A stretch of DNA of 64,000 nt from JBEBVQ01 sp037190845 (lineage in GTDB: Bacteria; Bacteroidota; Bacteroidia; Chitinophagales; Chitinophagaceae). Shown here in pieces: positions 8,434-17,679 of this stretch. Under the pieces are notes generated by a model. That model was not told the origin of the DNA. It made no database searches and saw only the letters and a program-made list of their open reading frames with translations. The stretch covers positions 186,001 to 250,000 of the forward strand of contig JBBCJI010000003.1 of assembly GCA_037190845.1 (NCBI GenBank), written 5' to 3'. Made by a program: the position numbers and the translations under genes. Position 1 is the stretch's first letter; each line of letters begins with the position of its first letter.

Positions 8434-10107
8434 TTGACCTTTTTGAACAACTGCATCCGTAATATTGCCAGACTGCTGGTTTGCACCGGCTTGTCCGTCT
8501 CTGCTATTCCCCCGATCGCCCGTGCGCAGGAAAAAGACACCAGTACTACCGTACCTGTGAACATCATCAGGTCGGGGTATGGGGTGCATATTACCACAGA
8601 TACAGGAGAAATGGATAAGCTGATCGGAGACGTGGAGCTGGAGCATAAAGGCACGCTGATGTATTGTGACAGCGCTTATCTCAGAGCGGAAATCAATGGT
8701 GTGGAAGCTTTTGGCAACGTTTATATCGTACAACCGGAAGGCACTGAAGTACGCAGCGATTACCTGCGTTATACCGGCAACAACCGGCATGCCTTCCTGA
8801 AAGGCAATGTAAGCCTTACGGACGGGAAAGATCACCTCTGGTGTGAAACATTAAATTACAACACGGGTACCCGCATCGGGACATACGACAATAACGGAAC
8901 ACTGAAAAGTGATTCAACAACGGTCGTCAGTATTGCCGGGCACTACAATGCCAATACCAAAGACTCCCGTTTCACCGGCGATGTGCATGTATATGATCCG
9001 CAGTACACAGTAACATCGGACGATCTCGGTTACAATACCAATACAAAAATCGTAGTCTTCTACGGACCTTCCGTTGTGGTAAACGACAAATCGGTGCTGC
9101 ACACCAGCCAGGGAACCTGGGACAGCAAAAATGAGAAAGGCTATTTTACCAGCCGTTCTTCCATGCAGAATGAAGAGCAATACATAGAAGCCGACACACT
9201 CGATTACGACCGCACTACCGGATTCGGATATGCGTATGGCAACGTAATAGCTATTGACTCAACACAGGAAACCACCCTGTACAGCGGATTTGCACGATAC
9301 AACGAGATCACACAGATCCTGCTGGCCGTCATTAAGCCGGTAATGAAAAAGATGAACGGTAACGACAGCCTGTTCATCCGCGCAGATACTTTTTATGCTG
9401 CGCCGTTACCTGTTGATACTTCTCTAAAAAAGATTCAACATGTGCCTCCACGCGACAGCATTGTCATTACTGATTCCAGCGCTGCAATACAGGATACACT
9501 TGTGCAAAAAACCACACCTGCCAACGATACCACCACCTTACGCTATTTTATCGGCTATCACAACGTCCGTATTTTCTCCGACTCCATGCAAGGAAGATGC
9601 GACAGCATCGCTTATTCTCAAAAAGACTCGGTGATGCGCATGATGTACGACCCGATATTATGGTCCGGTAACAGTCAGATAACCGGGGACACAATATTAT
9701 TGTATACAGACAGCGGCGTACTGAAGAAAATGTACGTCCCCAACAAGGCGCTGATCGTTTCGCAGTCCGGGCCTGAAAAGGCAAATATGTACGACCAGAT
9801 ACAGGGACGCACACTCACTGCTCATTTTGTAGACAATGCGATCAATGATATGCTGGTATGGCCGGATGCTGAAAACATATACTACTCCACAGATGATGAC
9901 GGTGCATACTTGGGCGTCAGCCAGGCCACCAGTGAGCGGATGCGCATTCTATTCCGGGACCAGAAGATCTCCCGTATCATCTTCGAGAAAAACCTCAAAC
10001 AATCCATGACACCCCTTGATCAGGCGGATATCGGATCATTACGTCTCAGCCGCTTCCGTTGGCACCCGGATCTGCGTCCGAAAAATAAAGAAGAATTGTT
10101 TCAATAA
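8434..10107 (+). CDS. OstA/LptA-like periplasmic LPS-transport protein (TTG start)
   Basis: 557 residues beginning with TTG at 8434 (a second TTG is at 8443). No in-frame ATG precedes the conserved domain, and the TTG start gives a plausible signal peptide ending ...IPPIARAQEKD. The body has the repeating OstA/LptA beta-jellyroll pattern (GEMDKLIGDVELEHKGTLMYCDSAYL, GNVYIVQPEGTEVRSDYLRY, ALDYDRTTGFGYAYGNV-like repeats), spanning roughly residues 45-300 and continuing in a second OstA-like half. LptA proteins bridge LPS across the periplasm. These long Bacteroidota forms are annotated as OstA-like or organic-solvent-tolerance proteins and probably contribute to LPS export with LptD. It lies 17 nt after mlaD. 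Confidence 0.87.
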   Translation: MTFLNNCIRNIARLLVCTGLSVSAIPPIARAQEKDTSTTVPVNIIRSGYGVHITTDTGEMDKLIGDVELEHKGTLMYCDSAYLRAEINGVEAFGNVYIVQPEGTEVRSDYLRYTGNNRHAFLKGNVSLTDGKDHLWCETLNYNTGTRIGTYDNNGTLKSDSTTVVSIAGHYNANTKDSRFTGDVHVYDPQYTVTSDDLGYNTNTKIVVFYGPSVVVNDKSVLHTSQGTWDSKNEKGYFTSRSSMQNEEQYIEADTLDYDRTTGFGYAYGNVIAIDSTQETTLYSGFARYNEITQILLAVIKPVMKKMNGNDSLFIRADTFYAAPLPVDTSLKKIQHVPPRDSIVITDSSAAIQDTLVQKTTPANDTTTLRYFIGYHNVRIFSDSMQGRCDSIAYSQKDSVMRMMYDPILWSGNSQITGDTILLYTDSGVLKKMYVPNKALIVSQSGPEKANMYDQIQGRTLTAHFVDNAINDMLVWPDAENIYYSTDDDGAYLGVSQATSERMRILFRDQKISRIIFEKNLKQSMTPLDQADIGSLRLSRFRWHPDLRPKNKEELFQ

Positions 10108-10153
10108 ACAGGACAATCCCAAAGGCAAAACAGAGAATAAGCTCTCTGATCTT

Positions 10154-10861
10154 TTAAAGCCTGAAACCGATACCAGCGCTAACATTGATTGTACTGAATG
10201 ACTGGCTAAATGTATTCGTACCTCCACCCATAAAAGCAGGCACCATCACACTTACATTTCTAAATTCTGCATTCCCGCCAAAATAATCCCCATTCACCAG
10301 CAGGCATACCCTCCTGGCGACATCATACTTAAGTCCGACTCCCATCAGGTACCCTAAAGCGGCACTTGTTGAGCTTTCCTGTTTGCTTTCTATAGCACCC
10401 AAACCAGCAGCAAGTCCATAAATTATATCTATCTCAGGCGATCTTGCTAATAACACCCCAAACATGAGCCGGCACTCCACACTCAATCTTTCTGAAACCG
10501 GGAAAGAGCCATAACTCCCACCCATAAGAGCTCCAAGACGCCATGAATCAGATTTTACAGAACTGTTAATTATTGAAAAGTTCGAATAAGATACGATAAA
10601 CTCCTCTGAATCCGTTTCGTTTTTCTGTCCACGAATGAGAACAGCAATGCCGAAATTTTTATTCAGTTTATACCCCAATGATATATCGCACATTGCCCCT
10701 AATCTTGCCCATGTCACTTCATTAGCAACAAGACCCTGACCTGCAAATTTACCAATTGGTATACTGGGACCGGCAGATATAGCAATGTACCCTTTGTCTT
10801 GTGAGAAAGTGGCTACAGTTGTACATAAAATCAATCCGGCGGCGAAAAATATTCTTTTCAT
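10154..10861 (-). CDS. outer-membrane beta-barrel protein (PF13568-like)
   Basis: 235 residues from the ATG at 10861 (MKRIFFAAGLILCTTVATFSQ signal peptide); an ATG 30 nt upstream is less likely. The mature protein alternates hydrophobic and polar residues with repeated aromatic/glycine strand ends (YIAISAGPSIPIGKF, VGLKYDVARRVCLLVNGDYFGG) and ends in INVSAGIGFRL, the C-terminal strand signature of small outer-membrane barrels. It resembles the porin-family/beta-barrel proteins abundant in Bacteroidota, for which no substrate is known. It is convergent with the OstA gene and 85 nt downstream of the lipoprotein gene on the same strand. Confidence 0.75.
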   Translation of the reverse strand: MKRIFFAAGLILCTTVATFSQDKGYIAISAGPSIPIGKFAGQGLVANEVTWARLGAMCDISLGYKLNKNFGIAVLIRGQKNETDSEEFIVSYSNFSIINSSVKSDSWRLGALMGGSYGSFPVSERLSVECRLMFGVLLARSPEIDIIYGLAAGLGAIESKQESSTSAALGYLMGVGLKYDVARRVCLLVNGDYFGGNAEFRNVSVMVPAFMGGGTNTFSQSFSTINVSAGIGFRL

Positions 10862-10946
10862 GTAATTGTAGTATTTTAATAACGCATTCATACTTCGATC
10901 GGTATCCTGGCAGATAGTATACGCTACAAAACCAGCATGATATATG

Positions 10947-11657
10947 CTACTGTATTACAGTAGTACATGTTTCTGACTGTTCCGGATCTGTCAGATTTGT
11001 ATAAGTATAGGTTACTTCTATTTTTCCATTGTAAAAAGTACCGCTTCCTATTATTTCAAACTCACCATAATAATAGCCTTCCATCCGTTGTTTCGGAATT
11101 GTTATCACACCCGTTTCACAATCCAGATCAGCGTATATATAACCACTCTCAAAGCCGCCAAAACCAGCTATATAAATTCTACTATCCATTCCGGATACCC
11201 ACACAATTTGCGCATCGTATGATAAATTTCCAGACGGACAAATATCCATCCCTTTTTTACTGCCTGTAAGCTTTTTCATACAATCCCTGACATGCAGACT
11301 AAACTCATAATCCTTCGCAACAGATCCGTCCGAACAGGTAATCACCAATGGATAAACACCTGCCACCACATCTTCCGAAGTGGTTATCGTTAAAACTGTA
11401 GCAAAATCCGGAATGCCTTTTGAGGTGCTGAATTTTGCCGTAACTCCTGCAGGCATACCGGATATCTCCAGACTGACGTTATTCTGCGCACCCGACACAT
11501 GCTTGATCTCCAGTTCCAGCACCCGCAGATCGCCGGGTTCCAGATGTACATCCGAAATTCCGTGGATATTGAACGAATGCGCCACATTATTATCCTTATC
11601 CTTCTTACAGGACAGAAAAAACAGGAACGGCAGTACGAATAACAGGATGTGTTTCAT
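10947..11657 (-). CDS. predicted lipoprotein of unknown function
   Basis: 236 residues from the ATG at 11657. The signal peptide MKHILLFVLPFLFFLSC ends in a lipobox cysteine followed by KKDKDNN, a positively charged spacer typical of inner-leaflet or surface lipoproteins in this phylum. Residues about 30-125 resemble an Ig-like or BACON-like beta-sandwich (LEPGDLRVLELEIKHVSGAQNNVSLEISG...YPLVITCSDGS). The C-terminal half, starting at CMKKLTGSKKG, is a second beta-rich domain with paired cysteines. I do not recognise a specific family. The gene sits beside a rearrangement scar (11717-12352). Confidence 0.65.
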   Translation of the reverse strand: MKHILLFVLPFLFFLSCKKDKDNNVAHSFNIHGISDVHLEPGDLRVLELEIKHVSGAQNNVSLEISGMPAGVTAKFSTSKGIPDFATVLTITTSEDVVAGVYPLVITCSDGSVAKDYEFSLHVRDCMKKLTGSKKGMDICPSGNLSYDAQIVWVSGMDSRIYIAGFGGFESGYIYADLDCETGVITIPKQRMEGYYYGEFEIIGSGTFYNGKIEVTYTYTNLTDPEQSETCTTVIQ

Positions 11658-11716
11658 GTACATTTATAATTTGTCACAAGGTATAAAAATTTCATTGTGT
11701 TATATCTCCCGGTAAT

Positions 11717-11915
11717 TTATTCAACGCCTACAAAGCTGATACCTGCTGCGTCCATACCCGTTTCTTTCAGCTTCTTCGCTATCAGCAGGCGGGTGTAGCT
11801 GCGTTTCGCATACCAGTTCCTTTTCCTTGCGCTCCTGGAACAAACGATCAGCTTCCTGACGGTCTGCGCGCTGGCGTTCATTGCGTAGCTTCTGACGCAA
11901 TTCCTCTATCATACC
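11717..11915 (-). pseudogene. 3' fragment of an unidentified gene, frameshifted
   Basis: The minus strand encodes a charged helix (MIEELRQKLRNERQRADRQ) followed, after a one-base shift near 11820, by NWYAKRSYTRLLIAKKLKE and a natural end GISFVGVE with a TAA stop at 11719-11717. The two frames read as one protein only if one G is removed from the run coding KEK. The 5' part is missing, because upstream sequence belongs to the czcB-like fragment in the opposite orientation. I do not recognise the parent gene. Confidence 0.5.
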
Positions 11916-12352
11916 CAGGATGCGGAAATATTTTCCATCGGCACCGCCTTTGCCAACGATGTCAAAGCCGTACCGGTACACGCCGAAGTGCTGGATGAAA
12001 AACAGGGCTTATTGAGGGCATGAGCGTGACTGCCATCGTCAGCCTCGACACACAGACAACGCCATCCCTGCCAACCGAAGCCATCGTAACACGTGAGGGC
12101 AAAGACTATATCTTCATCCGCACTGCCGGTGATACACATACGGACGACTATGGACATGATGATCATGACACACATAATCATAGCGAAGAGTCACTTGTTT
12201 TCGAAAGAGTTCAGGTGATACGTGGCGCAAGCGATCTCGGCTATACGGAGATACAACCCATTACACCATTACCTGACAATGCAGTGGTAATTGTAAGAGG
12301 CGCTTTTTTTGTGATGGCCATGATGACCGAAACAGGGGGACATAGTCATTAA
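11915..12352 (+). pseudogene. 3' fragment of a CzcB/HlyD-type RND efflux adaptor, frameshifted
   Basis: Reads EIFSIGTAFANDVKAVPVHA, then loses frame near 12013 where a base is missing between the codons for QGL and EG. It continues as EGMSVTAIVSLDTQ, TEAIVTREGKDYIFIRTAG, a histidine/aspartate-rich metal-binding stretch (HTDDYGHDDHDTHNHS) and the usual C-terminus GAFFVMAMMTETGGHSH. This is the last third of the periplasmic adaptor of a CzcCBA-like heavy-metal efflux pump. The upstream two thirds and the pump genes are absent, so it is a relic. The left boundary (about 11915) is where similarity stops and is approximate. Confidence 0.75.
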
Positions 12353-12362
12353 ACCCATCTTA

Positions 12363-12400
12363 ATTAATAAAGCAGGATTTCGCAATCCTGCTTTATTAAT
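12363..12400. terminator. strong bidirectional hairpin terminator
   Basis: A perfect 17-bp stem (12363-12379 with 12384-12400) with a TCGC loop. The AT-rich outer ends give U-runs in both directions. It lies between the efflux-adaptor relic and the convergent M48 protease gene. Confidence 0.85.
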
Positions 12401-12433
12401 GCTCAACCATCCAGCTTTTCATTATCATCCCCC

Positions 12434-13240
12434 CTATGGAAGCATCGCTTTAAACGCCTGATACCCATCTACATCTTCTGCAGGAGCAATTGATGTTGTA
12501 CATCCCTGACTGGCAGCTTCTGCATTTATGTTTCCTACGCGGTTATCAGGATTGGGGTGTGTACTGAGAAATGCAGGTGTGCCGGATCCACCATCAGCGT
12601 TTATCTTTTCAAAAAAACTGGCAGCGCCGTTTGCACGGTATTTCGTCGGGCAGAGGTAGGTTACAGAATATTTATCAGCCTCCGACTCATCTGCACGGCT
12701 GAATCTCAGGTTGATCAGCTCCGAAGTGATCTGCGTTACCAAACCCTGATTATTGCCAAGCACCACATCCAGTAATGTCTGCATACCATAACTCTTAGTC
12801 ATCTGGTTTGTGGAATGACGTCTGTCTGCATGAGCGATCTCATGACCTAAAACACCGGCCAGTGAAGATTTATCATCAAGATACCTGATCAGACCCGTAT
12901 AAACATAGATATATCCACCGGGGGTACAGAAAGCGTTCAGTACATCATCCTGATGAACAATGTGTAACTCCCAGGCAAACTCATTTTTATACTTTACCTT
13001 ACCACTGTTCAGAATGTCGCTACGCATCGCATCCAGATAAGCATATGCTTCCGGGTAAGCAGATCGTGGCAGGATCGGGAATTGTGCCGGGTCATTCTCG
13101 ATCTGTGCCTTGGTTTGTAAACCCAGCGTTTTCTCATCTTCAAGTGTGAACAGGTTCAGGCCGCCGCCATCCTTCTTTTTACATCCTGTAGAAAACAAAA
13201 GCAACGCTGAAATAAAATACAATGTGAATGTCTTAAGCAT
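12434..13240 (-). CDS. M48-family metalloprotease, lipoprotein
   Basis: 268 residues. The signal peptide ends in a lipobox (LLLFSTGC, C20) followed by KKKDGGG. The catalytic zinc motif HEIAH (H133, E134, H137) and the downstream glutamate in RADESEADKYSV are those of M48/Oma1-like proteases. The C-terminus (STHPNPDNRVGNI) is the usual M48C end. The sequence resembles BepA/LoiP-type envelope quality-control proteases, which degrade or refold misassembled outer-membrane proteins. The chain is shorter than BepA, with no TPR region. It probably acts at the periplasmic face of a membrane. It is monocistronic by position, with a terminator beyond the stop. Confidence 0.9.
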   Translation of the reverse strand: MLKTFTLYFISALLLFSTGCKKKDGGGLNLFTLEDEKTLGLQTKAQIENDPAQFPILPRSAYPEAYAYLDAMRSDILNSGKVKYKNEFAWELHIVHQDDVLNAFCTPGGYIYVYTGLIRYLDDKSSLAGVLGHEIAHADRRHSTNQMTKSYGMQTLLDVVLGNNQGLVTQITSELINLRFSRADESEADKYSVTYLCPTKYRANGAASFFEKINADGGSGTPAFLSTHPNPDNRVGNINAEAASQGCTTSIAPAEDVDGYQAFKAMLP

Positions 13241-13374
13241 AATAATTCGTTTTAAAAAGAGACAAACCGGTTTCTCTGAATACAGATCAATGTTTCCCTA
13301 CATAAAATCAATATTGTTAAATGCAAAAATACTGCCAGCCTGTGGTTTTATTGATAAAATATTTTGTCTATGAT

Positions 13375-14790
13375 CTATTCGCTACGCATATGTATGTACA
13401 GGGCATGTTCTCCCATATGATTCCAGGCATACTCCAGTCGTATCTTCATATCGTATGCGGTAACGATATCCACACCGCCACCTGCAGCATATAACATACG
13501 GTTGTTCAGGAAGCTGTTTCCCGGATAGCGGTTCCGGGCATAACCAGCGTCTGCAAATATTTTAGGATATATACGCACCGGTATGCTGGGTAAATAGGGG
13601 ATAGGTAACCTGCGTATCGTTTTGTTGAGCAACTCTCTTTTCAGGTTCAGTCGCAGGATACCGTAGTGTGCACCGTCCGCCACATAATATTCATATCCGC
13701 GTACATAATCGGAACTATTGCCCATACCGCTACGCAGTATATATGGCTGCTTTTCAGGGAAGCTTGCCTGCCCGCGGAAGACAGACGTAACGTACCATTT
13801 GGGCAATGGATTACGGAAAATCGCCGCCTCCACATGCGTAAGCGCCTGAAAACGCATCCCGGTGAATCCGGTACGGACCACAGAACTGGAAACCAGCTTA
13901 TAGCCGGTAAGCGGATAATTCCAGTTATCTACTCCATTGATATCGAACCGGTAATGCAGTTCGGCCATACGAAGTGTATTGCTGCCGTTTTCATAATATC
14001 CGGGATTCAGCAGCAGGATCGTATCATGTACACGGTGGTCGCGGTATGCCAACAGGAAGGTATGCCGCGTGGCATAACCCGGCCTGTATGTGTAGAACAA
14101 GGTGGCATCGAACCGACGAAAGATCTGCGCTGTCTGGCTTTTGGCAAATTCCAGCTTGTTGCTGTCGGTACGGAAAAATATTTCATTATTGTAGCCGCTA
14201 TGCACGGAAAAACCGAATCCGTGCCGTTGTTTTTTATCAACATAGGGCCTGACGTAATTCAGGGAAAACTGCTGTGTATATCCCACCTGAGCGGTAAAAC
14301 CCGCCTGCTCCATATTGCCGCGGAAATTCCGGTCCTTCACTGTAAGACCTATATTAGCCCGACGCAAATCCCTGTTCTGTTCTGTCCACCACACATTAAA
14401 ATTCCGGTCTGCGAGTGCAAAAGAAAACTCCGGCCAGATATACCAGCGTTCTTTTACCTGTACATGCCAGATCATTGTATGGACACCGGTTCTGATCGTG
14501 TCAATCAAGACTTCATTAAACAAGGCGATATTGAATATCCTGAGCTGATTCTGATGGATCAGAAAAGACATGGAGTCAGCAGCAACCTGCTGCCCTGCCT
14601 GTAGGCTCATTTCCCGGAGGATGATTTCCGGCCGTGTACGCTTATTGCCGGAGACAATGATATGCGTTACTACCCGTTTTTCCGTTTCATCAACGAAATG
14701 ATATTTTTCGTATGATACTTGTCCGTACCCGTTACCTGCCTTCATCAGGATCAGTAATAGTAATGATATGATACAGCGGGAGCAGTTCAT
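13375..14790 (-). CDS. BamA/TamA-family outer-membrane protein
   Basis: 471 residues with an N-terminal signal peptide (about 23 residues). One POTRA-like domain follows (VVTHIIVSGNKRTRPEIILREM, residues about 39-112), and then a barrel of about 350 residues. Strand motifs are visible (KDRNFRGNMEQAGFTAQVGY, DYVRGYEYYVADGAHYGILR, YAAGGGVDIVTAYDMKIRLEYAWN). A single POTRA is short compared with BamA (five) or TamA (three), and is the common layout for lineage-specific Omp85 proteins in Bacteroidota. It probably inserts or translocates outer-membrane or surface proteins. The gene begins 19 nt after dnaX on the same strand and is likely co-transcribed with it. Confidence 0.82.
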   Translation of the reverse strand: MNCSRCIISLLLLILMKAGNGYGQVSYEKYHFVDETEKRVVTHIIVSGNKRTRPEIILREMSLQAGQQVAADSMSFLIHQNQLRIFNIALFNEVLIDTIRTGVHTMIWHVQVKERWYIWPEFSFALADRNFNVWWTEQNRDLRRANIGLTVKDRNFRGNMEQAGFTAQVGYTQQFSLNYVRPYVDKKQRHGFGFSVHSGYNNEIFFRTDSNKLEFAKSQTAQIFRRFDATLFYTYRPGYATRHTFLLAYRDHRVHDTILLLNPGYYENGSNTLRMAELHYRFDINGVDNWNYPLTGYKLVSSSVVRTGFTGMRFQALTHVEAAIFRNPLPKWYVTSVFRGQASFPEKQPYILRSGMGNSSDYVRGYEYYVADGAHYGILRLNLKRELLNKTIRRLPIPYLPSIPVRIYPKIFADAGYARNRYPGNSFLNNRMLYAAGGGVDIVTAYDMKIRLEYAWNHMGEHALYIHMRSE

Positions 14791-14809
14791 CTGGCCTGGT
14801 TAGGCTGTA

Positions 14810-16567
14810 TTAATAATCAATCTGCAGATTCAGGCCATCTTTGAGTGCTGCCAGATAAGGATTTTTAACCGCCAACGCTTCGTACAACTCCGGCTTGCTC
14901 AAAACGGTCTTTTGCTCCGTATGGCCGCTGGCGTCCTGACGTACTTCCGTTGTTACACGAACCATCATACCCGCATGACGACTGAAGAAATCGATCATAT
15001 CGTTCCTGTTATTCAGTGCATATTCGTTAGTCATTTCCGTAGGTGATATGATACGGATCTCATCCGGAAGATGTAACTCCGGGTTCATCATATTAAGCTG
15101 GGCATACAGGATACTCTTATCCTGTGCCTGCGCTTCCTGCCGGTAGCTGCTAAACAGCGTTGTCACATACTCCGGTGTAAGTGGCGTTATCTCTTTATGC
15201 GTTTCCACCCGGGCGGTATCGCTGTCAATATCCTCCAGCAGGTTTTTTGTAATCCGGCGCCCGCCCCCGGACGGAGCAACAGGCGTTGCAGATCTGTGTA
15301 TCTCAGGTGACGGTATTACAGGAGCGGGAGGCGGCACGGAAGGTGACGGAGGTACAACCTGTACGGGAGGCGATATGGGTGTAGCAGGTGGCTGCGGGGT
15401 GGCCGGAGCAGGTGGAGCTGTTAATTCACCAGTCTTTTTTTTTTCTTCAGGATCCACCCCGGATCGTGTTGCCTGTAATAAATAACATAACCGGATCAGG
15501 CAAAGCTCTACATGCAGACGTTTGTTGGTAGCACTTTTATACGCAAGCTCCGCTTCATGAATGACGTTCAGGGCAGAGAGTACAAAAGCGGGCGGCGCCT
15601 GGTTGGCTTTTTCAAAATAGACCGGCTTGTGATCGTTCGGTACATCCAGCAGCCTGGCCATCCGCTTATCTTTACATAAAAGCAGATTACGTACATGCTC
15701 TGCCAGTCCACCCAGTATTACATCACCTTCAAATCCCTTTTCCAGTACCTGATCAAGTGCAAGAAGCGTAGCGCTTATATCCTGTGCAAGCATATGGTCT
15801 GTGAGGCGAAAATAAAAATCTGCATCCAGAAGATTCAGATGCTCCATGGTGTTGCCGTACGTCAACACACCATTTGTAAATCCTGAAATACGGTCGAGCA
15901 TAGAGAGTGCATCGCGCATGGCGCCTTCACTCTTCTGTGCGATCACATGCAGAGCTGCTTCTTCCGCCTGCTGCCCTTCCCTTTGTATAATGCCCTGAAG
16001 GTGTGCAGTGATATCCTGTGTGGTAATCCGCTTGAAATCAAATATCTGACAACGACTCAGGATAGTTGGTAGTATCCGGTGCTTCTCGGTCGTGGCGAGA
16101 ATAAAGATCGCATAGGGTGGCGGCTCTTCCAGCGTTTTGAGGAATGCGTTAAAAGCCGCAGCGCTCAGCATGTGCACCTCATCTATAATGTAAATCTTAT
16201 ACCGTCCCTGCTGCGGCGCAAAACGTACCTGATCTGTAAGGTTGCGGATATCATCTACAGAATTATTACTGGCCGCATCCAGCTCGAAAATATTAAATGA
16301 TGTATTATCCTGAAACGAACGACAGGTACGGCATACGCCGCAGGCTTCCGTTTCAGCAGTAGGGTTTTCGCAATTGATGGTACGTGCCAGAATACGTGCG
16401 CAGGTAGTCTTACCCACCCCACGCGGCCCGCAAAACAGGTAGGCATGCGCCAGATGGTGATTGCGGATCGCGTTCTTTAAGGTAGTGGTAATATGCTCCT
16501 GTCCGACAACCGTGTCGAAAGTCTGCGGCCGGTATTTCCGCGCGGATACAATATAATTTTCAGACAT
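14810..16567 (-). CDS. dnaX: DNA polymerase III subunit gamma/tau
   Basis: 585 residues. The AAA+ clamp-loader ATPase has Walker A GPRGVGKT (47-54), the zinc module cysteines (C66, C76, C79, C82), Walker B IIDEVHML, and sensor/arginine-finger motifs (LATTEKHRILPTILSRCQ). Domain III is followed by a proline-rich linker (about 380-425) and a C-terminal tau-like region. The gene product loads the sliding clamp at the replication fork. I did not see a clear slippery site for gamma production, although A-rich runs exist near the linker (plus-strand tttttttttc at about 15436). A TAGGTTTG promoter box lies 25 nt upstream. Confidence 0.96.
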   Translation of the reverse strand: MSENYIVSARKYRPQTFDTVVGQEHITTTLKNAIRNHHLAHAYLFCGPRGVGKTTCARILARTINCENPTAETEACGVCRTCRSFQDNTSFNIFELDAASNNSVDDIRNLTDQVRFAPQQGRYKIYIIDEVHMLSAAAFNAFLKTLEEPPPYAIFILATTEKHRILPTILSRCQIFDFKRITTQDITAHLQGIIQREGQQAEEAALHVIAQKSEGAMRDALSMLDRISGFTNGVLTYGNTMEHLNLLDADFYFRLTDHMLAQDISATLLALDQVLEKGFEGDVILGGLAEHVRNLLLCKDKRMARLLDVPNDHKPVYFEKANQAPPAFVLSALNVIHEAELAYKSATNKRLHVELCLIRLCYLLQATRSGVDPEEKKKTGELTAPPAPATPQPPATPISPPVQVVPPSPSVPPPAPVIPSPEIHRSATPVAPSGGGRRITKNLLEDIDSDTARVETHKEITPLTPEYVTTLFSSYRQEAQAQDKSILYAQLNMMNPELHLPDEIRIISPTEMTNEYALNNRNDMIDFFSRHAGMMVRVTTEVRQDASGHTEQKTVLSKPELYEALAVKNPYLAALKDGLNLQIDY

Positions 16568-16592
16568 CTGCTACCCCTGAATAATAAAGGCA

Positions 16593-16600
16593 CAAACCTA
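16593..16600 (-). promoter_or_regulatory. -7 promoter box for dnaX
   Basis: TAGGTTTG on the minus strand, 25 nt upstream of the dnaX ATG, matching TAnnTTTG. No convincing -33 element. Confidence 0.5.
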
Positions 16601-16684
16601 ACGAAAATTACCGGGTTCCGCTACAGGCTTTCATACCCGTATAAACGAGCTATAGTCAAACGGGTGAAAAGTTGTAACTTGTTG

Positions 16685-16840
16685 TTAATCTGCCCTTCTC
16701 CCACCTATCAGACCCAGCAGCAACGAAATAACAGCCAGTATCAGCAGCACATGGATCAGCTTCCCGGCAGTCCAGACAAAAGCGCCCAGCAACCAGCCAA
16801 CGATCAGTATTACCGCGATCAAATACAATATAGATCTCAT
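16685..16840 (-). CDS. small two-helix membrane protein (lmo0937-type)
   Basis: 51 residues from the ATG at 16840. Two hydrophobic helices (ILYLIAVILIVGWLLGAFVW and LIHVLLILAVISLLLGLI) are separated by a short TAGKL turn, with a GGRRAD tail. The composition and length match the lmo0937-family membrane proteins, often stress-induced and of unknown function. An upstream ATG at 16867 would add nine residues. It is free-standing, between dnaX and the divergent bshB1. Confidence 0.72.
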   Translation of the reverse strand: MRSILYLIAVILIVGWLLGAFVWTAGKLIHVLLILAVISLLLGLIGGRRAD

Positions 16841-16933
16841 AAATATGGTTTTTAGATTCAAAGACAACTAAAAAAGTTGTGCCATCATATGAGTACAGCA
16901 TAACAGACGCGGGTCTATACCTTTATTTCTCAC

Positions 16934-16941
16934 TACATTTG
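16934..16941 (+). promoter_or_regulatory. -7 promoter box for bshB1
   Basis: TACATTTG only 6 nt before the ATG at 16948. This predicts a very short or absent 5' leader. Confidence 0.55.
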
Positions 16942-16947
16942 TAACTG

Positions 16948-17679
16948 ATGAAACTGCATATACTTGCTATTGCCGCACACCCTGACGATATAGAGCTGGG
17001 ATGTGCCGGTACACTGATCAAACATGCTGCCAAAGACCAGGCAGTTGGCATCCTCGATCTCACAGAAGGGGAATTGGGGACCCGTGGCACTGTGGCATTA
17101 CGATATGAAGAAGCACGCGCTGCCGCAATGGTAATGGGTGTCGCCATCCGGGAAAACGCACAGATGGCCGATGGCTTTTTCCGAAATGATGAAGCACATC
17201 AGCGCAGGCTGATCGCTTATATCCGCAAATACCGGCCGGAAATTGTAATCGCCAATGCCCCTTCTGACCGACATCCCGACCACGGGCGAGGCAGCCGGTT
17301 AATCACAGATGCCTGTTTTCTCTCTGGCTTAAGGAAAATAGAAACCGAACATGATGGAGTGGCCCAAGAGCCCTGGCGCCCCAAACGCGTATTCCATATG
17401 ATCCAGGACCGGCAGCTCGTTCCTACGCTGATCGTGGACATCAGTGACACATTCAGCAAAAAGATGGAAGCCATCCGCTGTTACAAAAGCCAGTTTCATG
17501 ATCCCGGCAATCAGGAACCGGCGACATATATTTCCACATCGGATTTTCTCAGACAGATCGAATACCGCGAAGCACTGCTGGGGAAACAGATTGGCACACA
17601 ATATGGCGAAGGATTTATCTGTGAAAATATTTCCGGAATTGCGGATCTGGATCAATTAATTTATCCCGAATATCCGTAG
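16948..17679 (+). CDS. bshB1: bacillithiol biosynthesis deacetylase BshB1
   Basis: 243 residues. This is a LmbE/PIG-L-type zinc deacetylase with the AAHPDDIELGCAGTL signature near the N-terminus and the further motifs HPDHGRGSRLITDACFLSGL and GEGF. BshB1 removes acetyl from GlcNAc-malate to give GlcN-malate, the second step of bacillithiol synthesis. The length and the conserved C-terminus (KQIGTQYGEGFICE) fit the BshB1 subgroup found in Bacteroidota. The stop codon TAG is the first triplet of a palindromic repeat (17675-17700). recO follows 45 nt downstream. Confidence 0.93.
   Translation: MKLHILAIAAHPDDIELGCAGTLIKHAAKDQAVGILDLTEGELGTRGTVALRYEEARAAAMVMGVAIRENAQMADGFFRNDEAHQRRLIAYIRKYRPEIVIANAPSDRHPDHGRGSRLITDACFLSGLRKIETEHDGVAQEPWRPKRVFHMIQDRQLVPTLIVDISDTFSKKMEAIRCYKSQFHDPGNQEPATYISTSDFLRQIEYREALLGKQIGTQYGEGFICENISGIADLDQLIYPEYP

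Noticed and set aside
13666..14604. 312-codon plus-strand open frame opposite the BamA/TamA-like gene
   Set aside because: Shadow of the true gene; composition is odd and no domain is visible.
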